Source: Crithidia fasciculata | Taxonomy: Eukaryota; Euglenozoa; Kinetoplastea; Trypanosomatida; Trypanosomatidae | Assembly: GCA_000331325.2 (NCBI GenBank) | Contig: CM003434.1 | Coordinates: 924,005 to 988,004 of the forward strand | Direction: 5' to 3' | Length of the DNA stretch: 64,000 nt | Shown here: piece after piece, positions 49,574-59,188 of the stretch | How positions within the stretch are numbered: position 1 is the first letter of the stretch | Layout of the letters: every line of letters begins with the position of its first letter | Made by a program: the position numbers and the translations under genes | Notes under the pieces: generated by a model | The model's database searches: none | The model's input: the letters and a program-made list of their open reading frames with translations, nothing else | What the model was told of the DNA's origin: nothing

Positions 49574-50713
49574 TCACAAGTACGGTGTCGGGGTGCCGTA
49601 AACGTCCTCGGAAAGGGTGCGACGGTGCAGCAGCGCCGCCCGCCGCGTCACCCGCTCCTCGGCAGAGAGGTGCACCGGGTCCCTCGCAAGATCGTCGAAG
49701 GTGTACGGGCGGCCCGGATGGGGGTAGGTGACTCGCTGACACGCACTGCCGTCCCAATGCACCGCCCGCGCCGTCTTCGCCTCCGTCACGACCCGCTCCC
49801 CAGTGGGTGTGCAGACCACCGGCTGGCGGCACTGCTGCGTGGCGACGGCATCACCAAGCGGCACCACTGCGTGCACAACAGTCGGCACCACCACCCCCGT
49901 CGGCACTGCCTTGCACATCTTCTGCAACACACGCAGCCGCAGCTGGAAGACGGCGTCGATGTAGTCCTCCTGGGGGATGCCGCGGGTGCAGAAGACAGAG
50001 AGGAGCTCGGCAACACGTTCGCTCGTCGTCGTCGCGGGATCGACGTCAGCGCAGACATATTCGCCATCGGTGTGCGTCGTCGTCCCGTTGATCTCCGCCT
50101 CGTGCAGGAGCATGTCCGCCACGTCATCGAGGTGGACGAGCTGCGGGGCGTGGGGGCTGCCGCGTTGCCGGCGGAGGTACTGCCGCTGTTGCAGACGCAG
50201 CTGCGCCACCTCGCGGCGGGAAAACATGAAGTTGTACATGTCACCCTGTGGGGCGGCCACGTCCGCCTCTGATGCGGGGAACTGCGGCTGCGTGGGAGTG
50301 GCGGGTGACACGACAGGAGACAGCCGGGTAGCCTCCCGCTGCCCGTAGAGGCGGTGGATGGGTGGGGGCAGGACGAGGTTGGTCTTTACCACACGCTCTT
50401 CGAGGAGGGGAGCGAGGAAGCTGCTGCTGCGGAGGCGGCGGAGGAGTGAGGGAGAAGGGGACGCGCGGGGGCGATGCCGCGGCTGCTGTGCTTCCACTGT
50501 CTCCTGCCGCGGTGTCGCCTCACACGCACTGGCACGGCATTCTTTCTGCTTTGTCACATTCGTTGTGCCTGCAGTGTCGTTGGTTTTCACGGCTGTGCAG
50601 CCGGGCACAATAATGGTGGTGCTGGGGAAGTCGGGAGAGAAGGGTTGCGTGGGGCTCTGCTCCTTGCTGTCCAACGCCGATAGCACGGCGATGGAGGTGC
50701 GCGTAGGTGCCAT
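49574..50713 (-). CDS. Conserved-looking protein of unknown function
   Basis: The frame is 379 codons from ATG 50713 to TGA. The first ~125 residues are Ser/Thr/Pro/Arg-rich and probably disordered. Residues from about 155 on look folded: DMYNFMFSRREVAQLRLQQR, VHLDDVADMLLHEAEING, ERVAELLSVFCTRGIPQEDY and VFQLRLRVLQKMCKAVPTGV are amphipathic helices, followed by a short beta-rich part and a charged end (LSAEERVTRRAALLHRRTLS). No signal peptide or membrane helix is present. I recognise no domain. The clear codon composition and clean frame make it a real gene. Confidence 0.68.
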   Translation of the reverse strand: MAPTRTSIAVLSALDSKEQSPTQPFSPDFPSTTIIVPGCTAVKTNDTAGTTNVTKQKECRASACEATPRQETVEAQQPRHRPRASPSPSLLRRLRSSSFLAPLLEERVVKTNLVLPPPIHRLYGQREATRLSPVVSPATPTQPQFPASEADVAAPQGDMYNFMFSRREVAQLRLQQRQYLRRQRGSPHAPQLVHLDDVADMLLHEAEINGTTTHTDGEYVCADVDPATTTSERVAELLSVFCTRGIPQEDYIDAVFQLRLRVLQKMCKAVPTGVVVPTVVHAVVPLGDAVATQQCRQPVVCTPTGERVVTEAKTARAVHWDGSACQRVTYPHPGRPYTFDDLARDPVHLSAEERVTRRAALLHRRTLSEDVYGTPTPYL

Positions 50714-52222
50714 GCTTCACTTCGTGCGGTGTCGAGGGCAGAACAATAATAAATTAAAAGAGGAAATATGTATAGGAAAAGATGTACTTAACAAAAAAAA
50801 AGAAATGATACTTAAAGGTGAAGCTCAGAAATTAAAAAGAGCAAGCAAAACTACCGAAAAGGAAAAGGCTTAACTCCTGCTCTTGCTCGAAGCAACACAC
50901 ACCCTCGGAGAACAGTCTCAGATAGTCAGTCACTCTTATGCTTAAGTCGACAAGATACGACGAGGAGAGCTATCTGAAGGGCTACGAACTATTGTTTCTA
51001 CGTATATGAGTGTGGGCTGTAGCAAGGGTGAATACTTCCTTTCCTTTCGCCGTCCGTATAAGAGAGAGAGAGAGATAGAGAGGTAGAGAGGGAAGGCAGT
51101 ATTTACGGAGAGCAGAGATGCCTGCTGTAACATGAGAAGGCTTCCGGAGACTTTTCTCTTTTCTGAGCTTCATATATCCCCTAGTCCAGAACAAATGAGG
51201 GAAGCAATTCAGATTCACCCACCGATTCCTTCGTCGCGGCACCTGCCAGTCTACTTGTCTCTGTTACCTTTGTAGATTTATTTTTCCATATTTTCTGCAC
51301 TAAACGAGAGTGCAAGGACCGTCCTCTGCCGATCTCTATTCTCTAAACGCGGTGAGTTTAGGGCCGGCTGAGCGGAATAATTAACAAATTATACTAGAAT
51401 TGTACAAAAAAAAAGTAAGACAAAACAAAAGCAATAAAATGAGCATAGACTATGTGCGGTGAAACGCACCACGCTCAGTAATACAAAATTAAATGATTTG
51501 AACATCTTTTTGCTAGAAAAAAAAAACGAACGTGCATAACAGAAAATCAAAGGAGAAAAAAAAACCTGCTAAGAGATAAAGAAAAGAGCGAGATTTTGAG
51601 TGTCTTTTACTCTCCGCGGCTTTTTACTTTATTTACGAGCCAAACGGAGTCTTCTAGACGGAACGGAAATAAGAGAGGTAGACTTAGGCAGCACATAAGA
51701 GTGAGAGAGGTGCGACATGTGCGTGCGGTGCATATGCACTGAGAGACAGCGAAGAAAAAGAAATAGAAATGGTTCCAAGTGGCCTCTAAATAACCAGCGC
51801 GGTTTTTAAAGTGGCAAATTATTGATAAAGTGAACAAGCAAGAAACATATGGCCTACTTACCCTTCCAGAATAATACACCAAAGAGTCCGCGACAAAAAT
51901 CACAGAAAATAAAATAATAATAATAATAATAAAACACACGCAAATGTTCTAAAAAAAAAAGTAAAAGTAGGAGAAGAAAAAAAAACCGATTCGTTTAATG
52001 ACCGCTTTTCCATCGCACCGGGTCACACTAAGGTTGCCTCAGCATGCCACATCTCACTTCCATCAAAACAATAGCAGCAGAAGAAGAACCGCCCGTCAGA
52101 TAGATAGACTTCCCTTAAAAAAAAAAGAAGCAGGAGATCTAACTCGACCAACCTCCGCCTCATAGTGTTAAAAAGCGAAGAGAGTAGAATAGAAAAAGTA
52201 TGAAAGCACAACAACTCGAGTG
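50714..52222. other. Intergenic region, about 1.5 kb
   Basis: AT-rich, A-run-rich spacer with an (AAT)n microsatellite at about 51913-51932 and GA repeats near 51060-51090. Short minus frames here are Phe/Leu/Ser-rich and unlikely to be genes. Confidence 0.5.
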
Positions 52223-54985
52223 CTACCACACGTGCCACTTTTGAATCACAATGGAACCACCCACAGCGGCGATCGACAGCACAGTTGCAATTGTAAACTG
52301 TGCAATTTGTGCCTTATTCAGTCTTCTGCGCACCACTAAACTCCCATCGCCGTCCACACCAAAGAGCTCCGCGTAGTCCACAAACGCACCGGACAGCTCG
52401 AAAGCCATGGTGAGAATCACAAAGATGGTCGCAACCGCGATGGCCACCTCTACCACAATCAGCATCGCAGTCATGGCACACACCTGCTTTATCCGCCTGT
52501 TGCGATACGAGTTACGGGCACGCGTCACGAAGCGCTGAATGGAACGTTCGCGAGTCAAGCTGTCCGGCCCCGCATCGCCGCCATGTGAAGACACTTCGTC
52601 GCTGCCACTATCCAGGTCCCTGCGGTGCATTGTAGTGTGTCCTGATACGCTGTTCTCGGCAGGTGTCGACGGCGCACTCTCCTCCAGCAGGTCCGGGCTC
52701 ATTAGGTTTGCCTGCAGCTGCGACGGCGAGGCTGGCACCGACATTAGAGCCGCATGGGCTTCCGCGGTGGTCGAATGAATGGGCTCAAGAGCGCTGTACG
52801 GCTGATTGCCTCTATGGCTTACATCGCTGCCAAACGCCCGAGTCGCGCCGTCCGGTGTCGTCGTCGGGTGTGATGCTGAGGCAATGCTGAACAGCGACTG
52901 CAGCTCGCGTGCGTCGTCGCCGTGCACCGTGTCCGCGGTGGCGTGTGCGGCGAGCTGCGCGGCGGTGCCGGTGCACAGCAGCACCTCCGTCGGCGACACC
53001 ATGCCAGCCGGCGGCGCGAAGGCGGCGTCCTCGTCCCCCTTCAGCGAAGTGCTGCTGCTGCCGGCACGCGACACGGCGTCCCCGTGCGGCTCGGCGGTGG
53101 GTGCCGCGTCCGCTGCTGCCTCTGCAGCCTCTACTGTCTCCGCTGCGTCGTCGGCCGGTGTGTCGCGGGGCTGCGGCGGCAGGTAGTGCGCCTCGCCGTA
53201 GGGGGAGGGCGGCACCGCCACCAGCGGCATCGGCGGCGACATCATCAGCGCGCTGCCCGCCGCCTGCATCCCCGCTGCGGGGCGGTACAGCGGCGACGCG
53301 ACGTACATGGACGACGGGTGCTGTTGCTGCTGTAGCTGCTGTTGTAGCTGCTGCAGTGCTGCCTCGGGGGCTGCGGCGTCTGCATTGCCCGGCGTTGGTG
53401 GTGGTGGTGCGAGGGCACCCTGTGCGCGGTAGAGGATCTCCATCGCCACGGAGGCGTCCACCTCGAGGGCGGCCCGCAGCTGCCGCAGCTTGAAGCGCTG
53501 TAAGGGGATGATGTTGGCAGCGACAATCACAAGTAGCAGAGCGAGGAACAACAAACACTCTGATACGACGAACATGATGGCTGGCAGTCTGAAAGTGCCG
53601 TCTATCTCGTAGCTCAAGTAGTAGTAGAGGCAGATGTTGATGGCAGAGGTGATGGCGTCGAAGGTGAAGATGCCGGTGGCGGTGTAGGAGAGTTCGGCCT
53701 TCAAGGCGGGATCGACGCTGATCTCGCGCAGGGCCACCGCACACACCACAACGGTGGCGTCGTCGGTGACTGCGGTGCTGCCGTCGCTGCTGCGGGTGGA
53801 CTGCGGTGCAGGGCAGGGCCAGAGCTCGCTGGTTGCGGCGACGAGGACGTAGGTGCGGGGGTCGGTGCAGGCCGCGATGTACGCCGCACACGTGTCGAGG
53901 GCGGTGTTGAAGGCAAAGGAGAGGAAAGTGTTGGGCACTGCGGCAAACAGCGCCGCTGCCGGCATGGTCACCGCTGCGTCGGAAGGAGTGGCGGGCACGG
54001 TGCCGGTGAGGTTGACGTGGACGGCGGTGGTGAGGTTGAGCATGGGTGTCATCTGCTGGTCTGAGTCGCAGGTGAGGGTGAAGGCGGCGTTGACACCGTC
54101 CGGGACATAACTGTGAAGAGTTACGAGGAGGGCAGTAGAGGTGCGCAGTGCATCAGAGCTGGTTTGGGACTGAAGGTCGGTGTCCGCTGCCGCTGGAGAC
54201 GAGACATCATTAGTAAAGGAGCGCGTTATGATGCGAGGCGGAGTTGATGTTGGAACTGATGTTAGATTTCCATCTTGATTGTGTCCACTCGGAGGAGCAG
54301 TTTTGGGCACGGTGATGTGGGAGTGGCCTGTGATGGGGGCCACAACTCTGCGACACTCCTCGATGTCCACAACATTGAGGTGAGCAAATTGCATTAGCAG
54401 AAGAAAAACATCTGACATCTCGTTTACCATTGTCATCCAGCGGGCTGCCTGTCGCTGGCTGAGCACGTCGCAGCCGTGGCGCTTGAAGACGGTGCAGGGG
54501 GCGTACATCGAGTACTGCGCCACACGCTCACCCGCCGGCCCCGCAATGACAGCGGCGTAGGTCGCGGCGGGCAGCGTGGCGCCGCGCGCGCGGGTGAAGG
54601 TGACCCAGTCGCGGCTCACCGGTGTCCACCACGTGCTGAAGAGGACCGCCATCGCGGCAAAGATGGCAACCACCAGTGGCACGTAGCTGAGCAGGATGAC
54701 CCTCACCGACGCCATCGTCACGCGCAGGCCGAGGTTGACCGTCGGGGGGTCCTGCGCGTGGGCGGCGGTAGGCAGTGGTGGTTGCACGCTCCATGGCGCG
54801 TAGAGCGAGGGCGGTGGTGGTGCAGACTGGCGCTGCTGCGAGAAAGACGGGTTGTACACGGCGGGGGAGTTGTAGCGGGTGGGCGGTGGGGAGTGCTCTC
54901 GGGTGTGGCGGAGAGGCGAGGAGGCGGTGGTGGCGGCGCGCTGGTGGTGGAGCCGGTTGTTCATCGGTGTGGGAGGTGGGAGCAT
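52223..54985 (-). CDS. Multi-pass membrane protein with cysteine-bearing ectodomain, paralog 1
   Basis: The frame is 920 codons from ATG 54985 (MLPPPTPMNNRLHHQ) to TAG; no ATG exists in the open codons further upstream. A Pro-rich N-terminus includes SLYAPWSVQPP. The first membrane helix is at about 95-118 (VRVILLSYVPLVVAIFAAMA). A large loop with YAPCTVFKRHGCDVLSQRQA and several N-glycosylation sequons follows, probably lumenal or extracellular. Next come membrane helices near VVSECLLFLALLLVIVAANI, then a long cytosolic Gln/Pro/Ala-rich linker. It closes with two C-terminal helices (VEVAIAVATIFVILTMAFEL; IAQFTIATVLSIAAVGGSIV) and the end QKWHVW. I do not recognise a named family. It is a clear paralog of the gene at 59189-62719. 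Surface or endomembrane location is inferred. Confidence 0.72.
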   Translation of the reverse strand: MLPPPTPMNNRLHHQRAATTASSPLRHTREHSPPPTRYNSPAVYNPSFSQQRQSAPPPPSLYAPWSVQPPLPTAAHAQDPPTVNLGLRVTMASVRVILLSYVPLVVAIFAAMAVLFSTWWTPVSRDWVTFTRARGATLPAATYAAVIAGPAGERVAQYSMYAPCTVFKRHGCDVLSQRQAARWMTMVNEMSDVFLLLMQFAHLNVVDIEECRRVVAPITGHSHITVPKTAPPSGHNQDGNLTSVPTSTPPRIITRSFTNDVSSPAAADTDLQSQTSSDALRTSTALLVTLHSYVPDGVNAAFTLTCDSDQQMTPMLNLTTAVHVNLTGTVPATPSDAAVTMPAAALFAAVPNTFLSFAFNTALDTCAAYIAACTDPRTYVLVAATSELWPCPAPQSTRSSDGSTAVTDDATVVVCAVALREISVDPALKAELSYTATGIFTFDAITSAINICLYYYLSYEIDGTFRLPAIMFVVSECLLFLALLLVIVAANIIPLQRFKLRQLRAALEVDASVAMEILYRAQGALAPPPPTPGNADAAAPEAALQQLQQQLQQQQHPSSMYVASPLYRPAAGMQAAGSALMMSPPMPLVAVPPSPYGEAHYLPPQPRDTPADDAAETVEAAEAAADAAPTAEPHGDAVSRAGSSSTSLKGDEDAAFAPPAGMVSPTEVLLCTGTAAQLAAHATADTVHGDDARELQSLFSIASASHPTTTPDGATRAFGSDVSHRGNQPYSALEPIHSTTAEAHAALMSVPASPSQLQANLMSPDLLEESAPSTPAENSVSGHTTMHRRDLDSGSDEVSSHGGDAGPDSLTRERSIQRFVTRARNSYRNRRIKQVCAMTAMLIVVEVAIAVATIFVILTMAFELSGAFVDYAELFGVDGDGSLVVRRRLNKAQIAQFTIATVLSIAAVGGSIVIQKWHVW

Positions 54986-57119
54986 CTTGCGTGCTTTTAT
55001 TGCGGTACGTGAAAGGCTTAGCGGAAGGATAAAGTCCACCGCTAGCGGATCAAGGACAACGCGGCCCACCAAGAGAAGGGTTATAACGCCGAGGATTAGA
55101 TGAGTGAAGAAGCAGGCTGCAGGTACGGCGGTGTTGCCGAGTCCCTCCAAAAAAAAAGAAGATGAAAAAAGGCACGTTGACGAGGGCAGCAGAGGGACCG
55201 TGGCTGAGAGAATGACGAAGAGATGCTCCGTGTATTAGTGTATAGTGAGATGAGGACGATAGCTCACCTGAAGAACTCAAATGGTATAGGGAAGAAAAAG
55301 GTAGAAAGCGAAAGCGGTGAGGATGAATGAAGAGGATTAGATAGGCTTTGCTAACGTTGGTAAAAGGAGGGCAGCGCTCAACATCACTCCGGCAAGGGCC
55401 ATACATGTGACGGCACAGGAAAACAGACTGAAGGGGGTACAGGAATGCACAGTATCGATACTGCTACCGAGGATGTAGGTTGGCTTCGCTCTCCTTGCAT
55501 GCGACCCACCGTGCCTCACTCAATTATGCGGATCAGCACAAATCATGGCAACCCGAAAGCCTACGTGGCAACATTTTAGAGATATTTGAGAACAAGTGGA
55601 ATACGTATAAAAAAACAACAGAAACACATTGACAAGTCCGACGCGTTTTCTTTTCTGTATTAAATCGGCCTCTTATTACTATACGAAAAGTTACCAAAGG
55701 AGAGGCACATCAAAAAAAAAAAATGTAAAGGTGGGTAAGGTGCACCGCAGTCCTCCTCTCCACACCTTCTTCACTTCAAAAGGGCATCCTTTGCAAGTAT
55801 CATCACCTCGCGTCGCTCATCGTCGGTCTGCAAGAAAAGGATTTCTCGCTCTTTGAAGACACGGGAGAGACGCGACTTTGCTGACGATCAACAATGAATA
55901 GTAAAATACCGTAAAGAGAGAGAAGAAAAAGAATAAAATAGAAAAAAAAACAAGCATTTTTGAGAGAGCACACATCGTGGCCTACCATGAGGGGGAGAGA
56001 GCGAGAGCGACGAGCAAATAAAAAACATGAGGAGGGCCACTGCAACTACCACCACAACATGGTGCCACTGGCATGTCGCTCCACGCCAAACAGCGAAGAA
56101 AAAAAAACGCGTAAGAGAGAAATGAAAAAAGTAAAAAAAAAAAGAGACAAACAAAAAAAGATACCACCACTTCTGTTGGTAGTATTGCGGCTGCTGCTGT
56201 TCTCGAAGACGCAAGTGTTCCAAAAGGCAGAAGAGGCAGAGAGAGAAAGAGGCTTTTCCTTTTTCCTGTACAACGCCACTTTAAAACAGCTTTCGAGAAC
56301 TGAAAAGCACGCCAAAAGCAAAAGAAAGAGTTCGAAACAGCCACCTGACACTCAGCCACCGCTTTACTGCTCGACTCGCACGAGCTCACTAGGAGAAGCT
56401 TTTAGCATTTGTTCAGCCAATCACGCTTCTAGAAATGACAGAAAAAATGGGAGGAGGAGAAAAGTATGACGCTGCATGCCAGCGCCGAGCTCTGTGCACA
56501 ACACGTAAAAAAAAAAGTAGAGAAAAAAGGAAGATTTCGCTTCGTTGAGGAGAAGTACAGACTCTCCTGAATGACAGAGGGGTATCAGGAGCCCCAGTGA
56601 CAAGCAAAATATATATATATACAGAAGAGAAAAGAGCAAACACCGCACGAATGCCCCTCTCTTCTGCGTGGTGATCGATCAGTGAAACAAGAAAAAGTAG
56701 TAGAAAAACGAGAAAACAAGATACCGCATGTAACAGACACGCGAGACGTCTGCCTCACAGTGTCCTCACCGCGTCTTACACACTCAGAAAGGGAGGAGGA
56801 GAGAGCAAGGGAGTTTTACCTTACTCCTCAAGCGATAAAGATAAAACAAGATAAAGACGATGCTGAACACATAACAGCAGTGCGGACGCATTTCGGATTC
56901 GACTAGCGAGTAGAGGACATCGATTCCCGAAAAAAAAAACACGAGCCCGCCTGACAGAGAGGGAAGAAATAAACATGAGAGAGATAGTGTAGAGAAAAAA
57001 TTAATATGAAAATAAATGAAAAACTACACAAGAAAGTCTTGCATACGCAACACAGCGAAAACTGATTGTCGTACATCTGCGTTCGTCGTTTTCCTCGAAG
57101 ATGCCAAACTTCAACCACT
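54986..57119. other. Intergenic region, about 2.1 kb
   Basis: The first ~165 bases keep an open frame with the preceding gene but lack an ATG. The remainder is AT-rich, purine-biased (+), with A-runs and a short (TA)n near 56610. Frames present translate to low-complexity sequence. No RNA gene was recognised. Confidence 0.45.
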
Positions 57120-57686
57120 TTACAATTCCTGCGGAGACTCAGTGTCGCCATCATCTGCCGGAGGCGGTGTACGCGTCCCTTCTTGTGCTCCGGAGGGGAC
57201 GTAGCAGCAGGCGGTGGACGGCGACGCGGCACTGCAGGCGGACCCACCCGCCACCGCAGCCGCCACCGCAGCCTCTCCCACGACCAGTGTCTCCTTCGGC
57301 ACTCCAAAGACGCTCATCTCTTCTTTTCTCTCACTGGAACGGAGGTGGGCGTCAGCGGCTGAGGCGTCTGTGTGCATCTCGACCGCCGTCGCCACCAGCG
57401 GAGTGACGGGACAAGAGGGAATCTCTGCCCCACTCGTGTCCGAGTGCAGGAATGGGTTGAGGGACGTAGAGTCGCCACCGTCAATGAGAGGACCGCCAGA
57501 GCTCTGGCGCTGCTTCCTTGCCCGCTCCTCGGCTGCCCGCTCACACACGTCGTACTTCTCCTTGCCGCAGCAGCAAACAGCGCCGCAGCCGTAGTAGAGA
57601 AGAAAGCCGATGAAGACACCGAAGAGGACAATGATGACGCCCACGACGACGATCGCCACCGCCACCTCGCCAGGGAAGGAGGCCAT
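57120..57686 (-). CDS. Small single-pass membrane protein with juxtamembrane cysteine cluster
   Basis: The frame is 188 codons from ATG 57686 (MASFPGEVAVAIVVV) to TAA; the GTG-started codons before it are the acceptor region (TGTGTGTGCCAGCAG). Residues 7-31 form one membrane helix (VAVAIVVVGVIIVLFGVFIG). It is followed at once by YYGCGAVCCCGKEKYDVCER, whose five cysteines at the cytosolic face are likely S-acylation sites. The tail is Ser/Ala/Glu-rich and hydrophilic. The short N-terminus, single helix and disordered tail resemble the protein at 11800-12942, but there is no sequence identity. Family unknown. It sits between the two paralogous multi-pass genes. Confidence 0.66.
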   Translation of the reverse strand: MASFPGEVAVAIVVVGVIIVLFGVFIGFLLYYGCGAVCCCGKEKYDVCERAAEERARKQRQSSGGPLIDGGDSTSLNPFLHSDTSGAEIPSCPVTPLVATAVEMHTDASAADAHLRSSERKEEMSVFGVPKETLVVGEAAVAAAVAGGSACSAASPSTACCYVPSGAQEGTRTPPPADDGDTESPQEL

Positions 57687-59188
57687 TTCTGCTGGCACAC
57701 ACACACACACAAGAGAGAAGTTGAGAGGATGAGAGAAAAAGAAAACAGAGGGTTCGCTGTAGGTGAGGGATGGAGACGAGAGTAAGTGAGACGAAAAAAA
57801 AAGAAAACAAACGCAACAGACGTGAATGCGTGGAGAGACAACAGCGGATGTGGGGTTTTTCGGGTTGCTCTTACGATGTGGCTGTCAGATGATGCGAAGG
57901 CGATGACGAAAGGGGTAGTAAGGGTTTTGAGCCACTTTATTTAAAGATAAAGACGCACTAAGCAGAGAAAAAAAAACGACTTAAGGCCTTCTTAGAAGAG
58001 AAGGCATACGAGTCCACGATTTCTCGAATTAAAAACAAAAGAGTGGTATCGTAACACAGAGGTGAAGAGAAGGGGGAGATGGAGATGAGAAGGTGATGAA
58101 AGACTGACCTGATCTGGAGAGTAAAGGAAAGCTATACCAGATCAGGAAGGCGCATTCGCCGAGAAAGACAGGAGGCAAGAGTGAAACAAATTCAATGAAG
58201 ACAAAGTTCAGTTGTATGCCCTATCTGCACAGGCTACTGTATTCGAATGATATGCGTCATAGGGGCTGCTGTTGCATCGCTCATGTCAAATATGAACGCA
58301 CCGCTGCGGGAAAATAAGAGCTTCTGGAAACCCTCTTAAGACAGTCGAGGAGATATCGTGAAGGTGCAAGAGGCGGGCCACTTCCTTCTCAACACCTCTG
58401 CAGCTCTTTATAGGCCGCTAAGAATGCTGTGTGTAGTACTCTTGCAGAGAAAACTCAGCTCATGAAGCCAACAACAGTGGAAGAAGAACAGTGCGGCTCC
58501 ATTAAATGCTCAAACGAAACTGGGTAAAAGTGAAAGAAAAGCAAACGGAAAAAAATTGAATAGCAAAACGCTGAGAAGAGAAACGAAGATTATAGTATAG
58601 TTAACTATGTACTGAGAAAGAAAAAAGAGATAACAATAAGGAGAACACTACTTTGCAGGCGACACTGCTTTGACGCCTTTCACGCTTCGCCAACCGTCAT
58701 CAGCTATCTCAGAACCAAAAAAAAACAGTAAACCGCTGTCAACACCCACAGAACACCATGAAAAAAGGAGAAAAAAGAGAAAATAGAAAGTGAAGGTAGA
58801 GTAATTAAAGAAATATAAGTGGCCCTTCAAAGCGTTACCTCGGAGCGCCAACCAGACAGATTAAGAGACATATCCACTCAAAAAAAAAAAAAAAACAAAA
58901 GCATCAGTACTAATGAGGCCAATTTTTTTTCTCCCTGATTGCGCCGTCTACCGATTTTGGTTTAAAAAAGGCTAGAATATCTCTCTACGGGGATGTAGAA
59001 CAGTTGCCAGCAAACCTTACAAAGATCCCAACAACTGGACATCCAAAGAAAATACAAATAATTTAGTATAGCAAAATAGCAGTGGAGTTCCGTTTACTAC
59101 GTGCAAGAGCAGTCAGAAAAAAACTCCCTTTAAACAGTGCTTTCACCCCACGCGTGCGAGCAGTCTCCCCTCACACTTCTCTATACCT
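57687..59188. other. Intergenic region, about 1.5 kb
   Basis: The minus-strand sequence directly upstream of the small membrane protein gene is a long C/T-rich tract ending in TGTGTGCCAG, a good trans-splice acceptor candidate. The rest is AT-rich spacer with no supported gene. Confidence 0.45.
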
